From contig JARKIF010000011.1 in the NCBI GenBank assembly GCA_029378245.1, forward strand, positions 2,004,247 through 2,068,246: a DNA stretch of 64,000 bases, in the 5' to 3' direction. Below, piece by piece: positions 35,286-46,059 of the stretch (the stretch's first letter is position 1; each line of letters begins with the position of its first letter). This DNA is from Roridomyces roridus (taxonomy: Eukaryota > Basidiomycota > Agaricomycetes > Agaricales > Mycenaceae). The notes below the pieces were generated by a model. The model searched no databases. It was given only the letters and a program-made list of their open reading frames with translations, and was not told where the DNA came from. The position numbers and the translations under genes were made by a program.

Positions 35286-35820
35286 TGTGCCTCTTTAACG
35301 GAGGAGGAACCAAAAAAATTGGCAATTCCTTGGCAATTCCACTATCTAATACACACTAAGAAGGCCGAGTCTACAGGAAGGTACTAAACAATGGACATAG
35401 TCGCCGCACCACCATCTTGAATGACACACCAACGTCAACGCGGTCGCGAACGCGCTGAACGACGAGCCCTAGCTGGCCACAAGGTCAGTAGATACTCCCA
35501 AACGGTGGATTTGAACGACGTACCCGCAGCGGGAATTTGCCCCAGGAGGCAGCGTACGACTAGGGGTCAAGCTTGAGGGAGCTTGAAGAGTATCATGGCG
35601 CGGAACGAGTGGGAAGGGGAGGCGGCCCACGAGACGAACACGCTGTTTAAATGGATGTCGGCCTGTGTCAAAAGGACTCCTTGGAAACGGACAGGTACGT
35701 CAAGCGGCAGAGATGTAATTTAGGCGAAAGCAATCTATAGTTGATCCATAGTGCCCATAGTACTGCATAGTGCTATGGGCACTATGGCAGCTATGGCTCG
35801 GCTAGTGTTTTCCTGATGAT

Positions 35821-37175
35821 CCCTGGTTACCTGGGCGATGACACCGAGGATCCAATGCTAGGCAAACGACTTCTGATCGCCATAGCCATGTCCGCAGCAG
35901 GCTAGTACCCAAGATACTTCCCGGCATTTCCTCATGGGCCATGGAACTCCCCTCCCGGAGCTAGCAAATGTCTGGAACCCACTGGTCTGGTCCTGCGGAT
36001 GGTCCTCGTTCATTCCCGAACCACCACCATTGATTTTTATCATCGTCCCCCAAACCGTCCTCGAAATCGTCAAACCTTGCATTTCCTCACGAGAAGTCGC
36101 TTGTGCTCGGATACCCTTGTTCCCGCAGTGCATTAAACATCCAGAGCGGCGAAAACCCCTTCCGTCGAGCGCGAGAGACTGCCTCCCCGGCCTCCCCTGC
36201 CCTCACGAAGCTTCCACATACCTGTCCACCCGTCGTCATTGCCACATCAATCGTACAAAGACATATCAGTACTTCAGTCTCCTCTGCGAATGACTCTTTG
36301 TGTCCTCGCCATGGCCAATTCCCATCCAGAGGACTCTCGGCGGGGCGTAGCTATCCTATCCTTTGCTGCCACGTCGATATTACGACAAGTTGCTGTAAGC
36401 GGCGGAAATTGTTCCGCTCGCCTAGGGTCCAGTCCTCCCATTCATCGCTAGAATTCTATCACGTTGAGGGCCATCTGAGAGCTAGCCGCTATTCAAATTC
36501 TACGGACCGCCTTACCCAGCATACAATTGTTATCTTCGGCTTCGTGCTCAACGGTCTCCAATTCCAGAGACTAGGTGCAAATCAGCTTAGCATCGTGAAT
36601 GAGGAGAAATATGTTGACCTCAATATCAGACACGAGAAATATTTTCAATGCCGCTCGCTACAAGTTGAAAGCAAGTACCGCGAGATTCTGCGTACACAGA
36701 ATTATGGGAATCAAAAACTCGGCTGGTCGGTTGACCTCCAAGCAATTCAACAGTCTCTTCATGGGCCAAGTAGATCCTCACCTTATCGTGGCACGGCTGC
36801 GAATTATCGCCGAATAGTGAGGATACCCATTTGAAACTTGAAAAACTGTGCTTGATGCAGGTTGACTATTTACGACAGTCTCTGAACGTCCACTCCCGCT
36901 CTAGTGTCAAGGGTCTCTTCACTGAAACTAGAATCATGCCTCTTCAAATTCGACACTTTCTGCTCTTGCTCATGAGACACCTTCTTCCCCTGAAAGTTCC
37001 CCATTTGGCTCGCATAGCACCGGGCGGTTCAATTGAACTGGGGAGAACAGGGAGGAAATCTTGGTCGGAGATGATCTCCTTGCCGCAAGAAATTACCATT
37101 TGAGTGCCCAACACTGAACTTGTCCCCAATGCGCGAAGCGAGCGTGGATAATTATCCCAAAGATGTGGGGAAATG
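35821..37175. other. Interval without a clear gene
   Basis: A 243-codon plus-strand open frame (36103-36834) lacks any recognisable motif and its composition resembles random sequence. Close to the hAT MITE, a short coding-like segment (MREASVDNYPKDVGK) appears at 37130-37175. Confidence 0.3.
37168..37175. repeat. 8-bp target-site duplication (left) GGGAAATG
   Basis: Identical 8 bp precede and follow the MITE (37168-37175 and 37684-37691). Confidence 0.85.
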
Positions 37176-37683
37176 CAGTGTTCGCCCAAAGGGCAAAGCC
37201 CTCTGAGCTCAGAGCCCTTTGAGGGCTCTGTGCAGAGGGCTCTGAAAATTTTCGTCGAGTTCAAAGCCCTTCAGAGGGCTCTGAGATCACGTGCAACTCA
37301 GATCGCTGATGCGTCACCGCAATGACGCGTCGACACCGCTTGACCGACAGCCGACAGCCGCAGCGAACAATGGGCCCCTCCGACCTCGTCGCATGCCATT
37401 GTCCGCCTCCCTCTCCGCAGGCCTAACACCTATGAAAGCCCCACTTGTCTACCCCATGCCCACACTTCCTCGCTTCCCATTCCCATTCGGAATTCCCAAT
37501 CATCCCATTCCGCTCTACTAAGTAGATGGCCGGGGACACTGGCGATCCCTACTGGACCTTTTAAATAATAAAATAATAAAAAATACTAGGGCTCTGAGAT
37601 GGGCTTTGGCCAAAGCCCTTTGCAAAGGGCAAAGGGCTCTGAGCCGCCGGGATCCCGATTCAAAGCCCTCTGGGCGAACACTG
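37176..37683. mobile_element. Non-autonomous hAT transposon (MITE, 508 bp)
   Basis: Terminal inverted repeats start CAGTGTTCGCCCA and end TGGGCGAACACTG, with the CAGTG-type terminus and 8-bp duplication characteristic of hAT elements. Both sub-terminal regions are packed with GAGGGCTCTGAG/CAAAGCCCT units in both orientations. No transposase coding. If removed with one duplication copy, an open frame runs through the site (DVGKCALQWLQMQVDY), so it may have landed in an exon. Confidence 0.88.
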
Positions 37684-37691
37684 GGGAAATG
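37684..37691. repeat. 8-bp target-site duplication (right) GGGAAATG
   Basis: Partner of 37168-37175. Confidence 0.85.
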
Positions 37692-38090
37692 TGCACTCCA
37701 ATGGCTGCAGATGCAAGTCGACTACAGCAGCGATAAACTTTAGCTTCTGACCATGCACACGGGCCACCGATCCCGCACAATGAACGCTTCTGCGGTTTCT
37801 GTCCTAGAGCTGTTGAAAATCCAGATTTTGCATTGATTGAATGTCGAGGATCTGCGACATCAGTCCAACTGCACTATACATGCCTGGAAAAACTCTTCAA
37901 CACAATGCGGAAATTGCAATCGAAGATGGCCGCTTTCGAGCTCTTGAAAGCCATCATATGCGAGCGCACTACGATCGTGCTGTTAGCCAAATTTGTGCAT
38001 GAGGTCCTCGAGAAGGTCCCTGACCCTCATCCCGGACCCGTAGAGTTCATCCCTGTTTCTTCGAAGATTATGCTGACTCTGGTTCTATAA
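37692..38090 (+). pseudogene. Possible gene relic with Cys/His motif next to the hAT MITE
   Basis: The frame at about 37750-38090 reads HGPPIPHNERFCGFCPRAVE, then IECRG.., LHYTCLEKLFNTMRKLQSKM and ends KIMLTLVL. CGFC plus a later C and HYTC could be a small zinc site. Upstream, the pre-insertion sequence spanning the MITE is also open. No full gene model could be made; unrecognised family. Confidence 0.25.
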
Positions 38091-38773
38091 TTCACCTTTT
38101 TTCGTGGTCCAGGTTCTACCGTGGGGCATGGGTTCTCTCATGGGGTCTGCACTTAGGGCTTGGAGTGCGGAGGGAGGTCCTGGGACGAAGGTGTATTTTA
38201 CTTGCTTTGTACACTGGGATAATCCCAGGAAACCGGCGTTCGATAAGCGGACCGTGCCGTGTAATTTATCTTATCCTATCCTATCCATCACGGTCATGAA
38301 ACACACGCAATTGAATCCGACGACGACGCACGGAGTCCATGCTTTTTGAACCCGCGAGGAGACTATCAAGTATTCGGGCCAGCTGTTTGCCATCCAACCC
38401 ATTCATTGCCTGACGGCCGATAAGACGACGATTCATATTTCAGACCGAGTCGAAAATCAATGACACCCTCGAATACGCATCTCTAGTACTTAGTACTCAA
38501 TATAGCTTCCCCGCGGCTCCAATCCCTCCCTGGGTCTACCCCGGGAGATACTCTAGTCATCTTGGGGAATCACTGCACGGGAGACACCCGTACTTCCCCG
38601 CGTACTTCCCCGACCGGCGACTTCTCCTTCCCATGACCAGGCAATATTCTCAAGATGATGGATGCCGGTTTAATTCTCTGGCGGTTACCCTGGCTCTGTA
38701 AACTATATCTACGCTCGCAGAGCTCGCTGTATACTCCTCCTGCTCTCTCGTCAACGACAGCTGCCGCCTCCCC

Positions 38774-38922
38774 GGTTGGATGGCCGAGCGGTCTAAGGCG
38801 CCAGACTAAGGATCAGCGTCGTTTCCGACGTTTCTCTTTCCGTCGTATACCTTTGTACTTTGGATATCTGGTCTTTCGACTCGGAGTCCGGATGACATAT
38901 GGGACCAATCCCCTCCTATACC
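38774..38922 (+). tRNA. tRNA-Leu(AAG), intron-containing, 3' part degenerate
   Basis: The 5' part is canonical: acceptor strand GGTTGGA (38774-38780), TGGCCGAGCGGTCTAAGGCG (A box and class II D-arm), anticodon stem CCAGA, loop CTAAGGA with anticodon AAG at 38808-38810, and closing stem TCTGG at 38867-38871. A 54-nt intron (38812-38865) follows position 37, the normal place. After TCTGG the sequence should give a variable arm, GGGTTCGAATCCC and TCCAACC. Instead it reads GGGACCAATCCCCTCCTATACC, so the T-loop/B box is lost and the acceptor 3' strand is damaged. Probably a pseudogene or a tRNA truncated by rearrangement. Confidence 0.65.
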
Positions 38923-39291
38923 CCGTGCGACCTGGCGTCGTGGATTGTTGTTTCTCTTCTCAAGAGAAATTTTGTGATCTGCTGATCTTTTGGTTCCCAT
39001 CTGAGAAGCTCTGATGCGTCAGATGAGGCGGTGCTCGGCTGGCCGGCTAAACCTCGCCATTTTTCTTCCTCTCCTCTCACCACCACTCTCAATTTCTCGA
39101 TGGTATCGTCCACGTACCCTCGCCCAAGATCGCGTCATCCAACTCGTCCGCTCCGCGCATCCCCGTTGACATCACCCTCGGTATCCCGCAACGCACGATC
39201 CACCATCTTTTTCTCATGGGGCGGTGCGCCGGTGCGACAACGGTGGTTACCCTGGGAATTCTCTTGATTGACATCTCTGCAAAGCGCCGCC

Positions 39292-42168
39292 ATGTCGTCG
39301 ACAACAGGGAGCTCGAGGAGGCAGCCCCCAATCCGTTCCTGCGATAATTGTAGGCAGAGGAAGGGTGAGTGGCTCGCGCTGGAGAGAATCTTGCTCATTC
39401 TGCAGTTCGATGTAAGCTACCACGCTCCACTCGCCGCCTCCGACTCGCACTCATCTGCAGGCGACGGACATACCATGCCGAACCGACAGTGTAGCCATTG
39501 CACATCCTTTGGCGAGGCGTGTAACTACACGCAATTCAAACGAGTGCCCAAGACAAGGTGCGTTTCTTTCGTGTGCTGCCCGTGAAAGCCGTTTCTAGAC
39601 GCGCGTATGCATTCAGGCTACTCGAAGACCTTCGCCACAAGATAGCCACTTTGGAGGCGAGGCTACGAGCCCGGACGGTGTGCTCCCTGTGTTCTGGGCC
39701 CGTGCAATCGCCGTTTGACGCCAAAGTGGCGCTCAATTCTTCTTCGCCCGACGAGTACACCGCCGACTCGGGGACGCCCGCTGAGGACGAAGCCGAGGAG
39801 GAGGAGCAAGAGGTAGAAGAACTCACCACCCAGATGAAGCACAACTTTTTTGGGTCAGAGAGTACATTCAATCTCGTGCATGACACTATCACGGTTCGGG
39901 CTTACGGGCTTGGCTTGGCTTGGACGTCCGTGGCTCACTTATTCTTGTAGATCAAGGAAAAGTTACTGGAAGATCCGTCCGTGTCAGGTCCGCTTCCAGA
40001 GCACAAGATTACTTGGGGCCCATTCCACGTGCGTCCATCATTCCTTCATTCTAGCCGTCGACAGTTATTCATCGATCAGTTAGTGGGAGAAGGAATTTTA
40101 CGCTACCCGCACGTCTTACGTCTACCCACCGCCCGACCTCCTCGCGCATTTGCTCCACCTGTACTTCATCAACGTCCACCCGATCCTCCCGCTCCTGCAC
40201 CGCCCGTCGTTTGAGCGGAATATACGCGAGGAGGTCTATACTCGAGATCCAAGGTTCGGTGCTGTTCTGCTCGCCGCGTTGGCTGTGGCGTCGCGGTACT
40301 CCGACGACCCGCGCGTATTGATAAGCGGCGATACGCTTTCAATCGGCTGGCAATTCGTCGCACAGACGCAGATCATACCCAACCTCTCCGAGCCGACTCT
40401 GTATGATGTCCAATTTTACACGGTCAGTCCCTCACTTCTCAGTTCCATTGGAACTCAACTCGATATCCTTAGTTGATGACGATGTTCTGCCTCGGAGCCA
40501 CCGCCCCGCACGTAACTTGGGTGTACCTCGGCCTCGGCGCGCGTTTGATTCAATACCACCGTCGATTCCCCCGGAAGAGTCCCACTCCTGATATGGAAGA
40601 CGAATTGTGGAATCGAGCGTTCCACTGCATGTTCATCCTGGACGGCGTGTTATCGAGTTTCCTCGGACGCACGCCTACGATTCAAGTGGACGAGTACGAT
40701 GTCGGAGCTCCACTCCAAGTCGACGATGAATACTGGGAAATTGGATCTGGATTTCAACAGCCCGCGGGTAGGCCTTCGGTGCTTGCGTTTTTCGCGCATA
40801 TGGTGCGGTTGTTTGAGGTACGCAATCCAATGACCTCGCTAAGACAAATACTGAATCCAGTCACTCGCCCTCTTCTCAGATCCTGTCCAAAGCGTTACGT
40901 CGTTTGTACGCCTCTAAAACGCAAAAGGCGCGGATGGGTTGGAATGTCGAGGAGGAGATGGATACCGTCGCGGAGCTAGACTCGGCGATGAATACGTTTC
41001 TTGATTCCTTGCCAGATCATCGTATGTATTCCCTTCCATCCGTCTCCAGCGTTGATTCACTCGCGACGCCAGTCCGATGGCCCAACGCCGAGGGTGTATT
41101 CCTAGATCAAACGGCCGTGCTACATGCTACTTATTACGGGCTTCGAATAACTGTATGAGTGGAGTATCTCTCTCATTGATTGCAACTCACGATGCATGAC
41201 CGCAGATCCACCGACTGTACATCCACCGACCAACGCCCGCAGCTGGCCCCTCTCTCTTCATGTGCCTTGCCGCCGCACGCTCGACAATCGGTATAACGGA
41301 TACGTGGATGAAGAAGACGGGGCGCATGCCTAGAAATTGGTTCTTCTATGTACGCGAGTCCCTCCAATTCCAACCTGACTTGTTTATCACCCGAGCAGAG
41401 CCCGATCTTCACCGCGGGAATTATCCTATTGCTCAACCTCTTTGCTACCAAACGCGCTGGGGTCCGTCGCCCCGATGTGGAGAAAGACCTCGATCAGATT
41501 GCAACGGCTGTGCGCACATTGCAGGCTGCGGCTTCCAGGCAAGTGCCCGAATTATCCAAACTTTTCCCAATAACAGCGACTTGAATTGCAGATGGCGAGG
41601 CTGCGCACGGATGGCGGGACTCCTCCAAACGTTACAATCCATGGACGAGCGATTCTCTGCCTCTCCTTCGTCTTCGATTGGCAGCGGCTCTCACCAACAA
41701 CACCAACAACTGAGGGTGCCGACCCCACAGGCCCCGCTCATATTCCCGGAATCAGGTATGCGTCCAGGCGATCTACCACCCGAACACGGGTCCCCAGCAT
41801 CGTCGTCTTCAAGTGGATGGAGACCGGGAACTTCCATCGAGCAGCTGTTATCCGAAACGTCGCCGGCGGGGGATTTTGATTTCATGACCATGTTGTTGAG
41901 CTCGAGGACGCCGTCGCCGTCGGAGAATAACATGTGGGTTGTGTTCCTTCCCTTCCCTCGACCCCTCTGTTTCGTCGTTGCTTGTCAATTCTGAGTCTGA
42001 TGATACAGGAATCAATGGGAGGCCTACATAGATGCGATGCCCGTCGTGGATGTCAATATGCACCCGCAGCAATATCAGCCTTCGACTTCGAGTGGTGAGT
42101 GGGGGAATGTGCCGCAACCACAACCACATCCGGAGTCGGGGTATCGGGCGTATGGGGAGATAGGATAA
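39292..42168 (+). CDS. Zn2Cys6 fungal transcription factor
   Basis: Nuclear zinc-cluster regulator. The ATG at 39292 gives MSSTTGSSRRQPPIRSCDNC. Splicing exon 1 (to 39364) to a 6-nt microexon TTCGAT (39406-39411) and then to 39461 yields CDNCRQRKVRCDGHTMPNRQ followed by CSHCTSFGEACNY, a perfect CX2CX6CX9CX2CX6C cluster; skipping the microexon would delete the third Cys. An acidic linker (AEEEEQEVEELT) leads to the middle homology region: HLYFINVHPILPLLHRPSFE, FGAVLLAALAVASRYSDDPR, CLGATAPHVTWVYLGLGARL, LWNRAFHCMFILDGVLSSFLGRTP. The Ser/Pro-rich C-terminus ends RAYGEIG at 42166-42168. About ten introns. The middle region is XlnR/STB-like in style; target genes unknown. Confidence 0.88.
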
Positions 42169-43727
42169 GCAGATAGAGTGGAATAGGTATGTGTGTACCA
42201 TATAGGTTGAACGCTGGCATTCAGCCCAAGGAGCCTCCAATGACATTCCAAAGCTTTCTTTTTGTCTATCGAGACTTTTCCCTACAACCGTCGATGGAAG
42301 TAAGTATCATCGGCCTGGGATCACGGACGGGGCCAGCTGGGGCCCGGGATATTGATTGTCTCCTGACTTGGTCGTTCATTAGTGAACTGTTTTTCCCCCC
42401 TTTCTCTGCGATCCATCATCTTGGTTGAACGCTTCGTGGAAACCTCCGTCTCACATGCGGAAACGATAATGGGAGTGCCCCCGCGGGGACCCCGGGTGGT
42501 TTTCTGCTTCCATGTACTTGGGTGCTACGTCAGGAGCTTGTTACACATGAGGGTACACAGTTCCAGACACGACCAGGACTCACAGATCAGGAACCAAGTC
42601 CACCCCTCCGTTCGATTCGGCGCTGGGACGTAGGCCCGGCCTGTCGTTAACTTTTTGGGATATGTTGACGGAGACTGGCATGCAAGGAAACAGCCTACTT
42701 CGGGATGAGGAGCAGTCAGAAGGGAAAAGAACCGATAGATACGTCGGCCCTAGATGAACATACAACGATGTTCACTCACCCGTTCGACTCGGGGCTGGGG
42801 CATTCGTTTGTGGACTCGTGATCAAATTTTTGTGGGAGTGTTTCTCGAACAACGCGTTGGCAAGCTGGAGTTGCAGTACACGTAGAGTGTGGCAGCTCGA
42901 GGAGAAGCTGCTTGACACGACGACTCAGCAGTCAGGATGCATCTGATGTACCAACAATGTCCCTCTCCCGTTCGACTCGTCGGTGGGACACTATGTGGGA
43001 GGTGTATGATTTTTTGAATTATTTTTCCATCGCGGGTCTGCAAGTTGGAGAGAGAGTCACGAAGATCCAGATGAAAAAATGAATCATAGACCCAGTATCA
43101 GAGGATGCAACGGCCAAAGGCATTACCAAAAGACATCGGAGGTGCGATTCGCCCGAAGTCAGAAACAGGAGACGAGAGTCCAAATCACGAATAAATCATC
43201 CCAGAGGTTAAGCGTGCCAGATCCAAGAGACATCCCACAGCTTCCCGACAGCCGCATGCTGCAACCACGTCCTCCTCCCCGTTCGATTCGGCGTTGAGAC
43301 GCTGACGCTGCATGTATCACGTTTTGTTGGTCTTTTCCCCACCAGCGCGGGAAAGAGAAATGGGCAGATAACACATTGTTGAGCAAAGCAAATGGTACAG
43401 GGATACATACACGGGATATTATACAACAAACATACCTGCATACACTCCAATCAGCAACCATCGTCGTCGCCGCAAAGCAAAACTCACAAAAACTTCCCAA
43501 TTCACTTTGTTGCCTCGTTCTTCATCGCCCTTAACACACTCCACTCGGGCAACCCAAACCTCCCTGGCAAACTGGCCCAAAACGTCTGCAACGCCCCCTC
43601 ATACTGCGCATGCATAACCCCCATGCACGCATGACAAACAGCCAAATCACTCCAATCGTGGTCATCCACGAGATTCAAAAGCGCAACGTGATGATGAGAC
43701 CGCCACGCCTGGGCTCCTATATATTGC
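42169..43727. repeat. Intergenic region with four T-arm-like hairpins
   Basis: Hairpin copies at 42608, 42779, 42967 and 43277. The flanks of the second and third share more: GATG.AC..ACAA..GT..CTC.CCCGTTCGACTCG, and a CAGTCAG motif upstream of each. They therefore look like diverged tandem units of about 170-300 bp. Often followed by GGGAC (CGCTGGGAC, GGTGGGAC). No gene supported. Confidence 0.5.
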
Positions 43728-45212
43728 CGCACTACCGCACTTTTGCCGCTGCCGCTGCCGCGCCGCGCCGCCGAGTGCTGCGATTTTGCTCACTACCGCG
43801 GTCAGTGCCGCGTCAGTGCCCCGATAATTTAAAGTATTCTCAACTCCACGTAAATTGACCCCGGGACAAGCGGGATGAACCAAAGAGGCCAGGGGGAAAC
43901 ACTGTTGACCGCTGGGCACCTGAAAAAAAATTAATCTGCGTGCTGAACATTGAGGTCGAAATGGAGTTCGATTGGACTACTGCCGCGCGGTTGTTGACTC
44001 AGGCTGGACTCCGGCTGTTAGCGGAACACCGAAGCCTTCTGGACTATACAACGGGTCAAATGCCGGTGAGGTACTTACAATTTCCATGTCCTCGGAGTCG
44101 CGCACTTGTCGAGTTGTGCTCAGCTCCGGACCTGTGCCGCGTGTCTTGACCAAACAGCCCCCTTTGAAGGGTGTTCTTGTGGTCTAGCTGACTCAGAGAG
44201 CAGTTCTGAAATCCGGCGTCGTGAACTCCAGCGAACTTTCAGAAGTTGGAAACGCACGTTGTTGAAACGGATCCGCTCTGACGTGAGACTTGTGGGCTAC
44301 TGGGTACCGTGAGTTAGCGCTTGCGGGAAGCTTGGATCAGGTATGTCAATGGCAGAGCCTTCTCCATTGGTTCAAGGCTCTCGACGCGGCTTTGCACTCC
44401 CCAAATGGTCAATCCCCGGAAATCCGAACTTCACTTAGAATCGAAATATCTTTCGACTCCGTGAAGTTCCCAAAGAACGGTCATCGATGGCCTAATCCTC
44501 TCTCATTACTTGGTCGAATTTCCGTGGAATATGGGGTACCAATTTTTTTTGGTGTGCCGCAATCCTTAAGCAAAGTGCCGCGGTGGCTGTACCGTGGTGG
44601 TGCAACTTTGATCGAGCACCCTTCTGCTAGGCTCCATATTGGACCATTCACTCCTCACACAAGTGCTGGAACGCTACTGCGTTTTCAAAGCGTCGACTGT
44701 TGCCACTGCCGCGGCAGCTGTCACACCGCCGCACCGTCACTGCCGCGCAACTGCCGCGCCATTACCGCACTGCAGCGCGGCACTGCGAAGTTGCCGCGCC
44801 GCGGTTAAAATTTGCCGCGCTTTTTGAGTGCCGCGCCGCGAGCGGTACCGCGCCGTGCCGCGACTACCGCACTTGGTCAGATTTTACAAGACCTTTCAAA
44901 ACTTTGTCAAGGCCAAGTCCTGGGTAATCAAACATGTTTCGTTCTTCATTTGAACTTGACCTACTGTTCAACAGGAATAGGGGTCTATTGAGACAAAATA
45001 GGGCAGCAGGAGATTTTGGAAAGGCTGTTCGAGGCAGAGTGCTGGATAATCAAACATGTCTCGTACTCTACTTGAACTTTATCTATCTGCAATGCCTGGT
45101 GCGGCATCAACCAGGAGCATATTGAGAGGAATAGCACATGTAAAAAAAAATCAGTACCGCGCTGACTGCCGCGCCGCTACCGCGCTTACCGCCGCGGCAG
45201 CAGCGCGGCAAT
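43724..45212. mobile_element. GCCGC-rich putative transposon or paired elements
   Basis: Three dense clusters of TGCCGC/GCGGCA and ACCGC/GCGGT motifs: 43724-43835, 44697-44875 and 45155-45212. The outer ends are short inverted repeats (ATTGCCGC left, GCGGCAAT right). Such clusters typify sub-terminal repeats of hAT-like elements in mushrooms, but no clean target duplication could be found, so the limits are provisional; the middle cluster may be the end of a separate element. No transposase seen. Confidence 0.4.
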
Positions 45213-45439
45213 TTATCGAGACCCGCCACGCCTCCGTCTCGCGTCTGAGGGAGAGCCGATTCGCCAGACACGCTACGTGGCGCGTGCATCCAGGGATGAT
45301 CTCTGGTACCCAGAGGAATTCAAGCAGATCAGCAGCGGCGGCAGTCACAAACGCAAGCGTCTGCTCCACACATCGCAGCGCGTCATCCGGGTGGAGTTGA
45401 TAACGCGTTTCCTCCGCCTGGTCGTCATGGGCGTGAGAT

Positions 45440-46059
45440 TTATCTCTCGGGAGGGAGACGCAAGAGCTGCTTGGTGTTTAGACGCGAGCAGGCTTTGTAC
45501 ATGGCGTAGGGTAAGACCCAGTCGATGCCCATGTCCCGAGCCAGGACGATGACGGGGGATGAGGAGCGTGTTGTCGAGCTCCCAGGAGGGGAAGCGCGTG
45601 ACTTCGGAGAGGTCCATCGGGAAGGCGGAGGAGAAGTGGACTAGGGCGCGTTTGTACAGCTCCTCCGTTTGGTACTTGGAGCAGGATGCTCGAGACGGTG
45701 GGAAAGTCGGTGCGGGTGGGGAATGGGGGGAAGAATCTGGATCGATTAACAAGTTTAAGGGTGGCATGGAGGATGACGCACTCATAAAGGAACATGGCTT
45801 TCAGAAATACATTCAAATCCTTCGCCGAGTCGGGGACGTGGACGAGAGGGACACCATCCATGAGCTCCGCATCCGGGGGTTGTGGGAAACTGAGCATGTC
45901 TCGAAAGACGGGAGAGCGGTCCGCGAGGAAGCCGCCGTAGACACGGAAGCACGTCTGGTCGGCCTGGAGGATCAGGTTGCCGTCAGAGAAATGGAGCTCG
46001 GTAGAGTAGGAGCGTGTGAGTGGCGTGCTGGCGCCGAGGAGATGGGAGCAGTTCTCCAT
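45440..46059 (-). pseudogene. BTB/POZ-domain protein, two frame lesions
   Basis: BTB proteins of this Agaricomycete family probably act as protein-interaction or ubiquitin-ligase adaptors. The ATG at 46059 gives MENCSHLLGASTPLTRSYST, then ADQTCFRVYGGFLADRSPVF and a continuing BTB core (VHVPDSAKDLNVFLKAMF). An intron (GTGCGTC..GATCCAG) joins LYE to FFPPFPTRTDFPTVSSIL. The frame then breaks: SKYQTEELYKRALVHFSSAF continues in another frame without room for an intron, implying a small deletion. A second break is a C5 run (45554-45558 on +) where C4 would restore PVIVLARDMGIDWVLPYAMY. The conserved frame ends at the stop at 45440. The GCCGC-rich element lies just downstream. Confidence 0.7.

Larger units (their letters stand above)
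34716..35820. mobile_element. Inverted-repeat element (1.1 kb) enclosing a second MITE
   Basis: Perfect 14-bp inverted ends: ATCATCAGGAAAAC at 34716-34729 and GTTTTCCTGATGAT at 35807-35820. Both ends are followed internally by short repeats of GCACTATGCAG/CATAGTGCCCATAG (34738-34838 and 35745-35798), as expected for sub-terminal transposase-binding repeats. A CCC on both outer flanks could be a 3-bp duplication. The interior contains the MITE at 34942-35285 and no recognisable coding region. Superfamily not assigned. Confidence 0.55.

Noticed and set aside
35505..35590. Possible tRNA on the minus strand (GTCGTTCAAATCCAC resembles a T-arm)
   Set aside because: No A box, no consistent acceptor pairing and no clean anticodon stem could be formed.
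36103..36834. 243-codon plus-strand frame
   Set aside because: Longest frame in its interval but no recognisable motif, no low-complexity or signal features, and no exon partners; left as unsupported.
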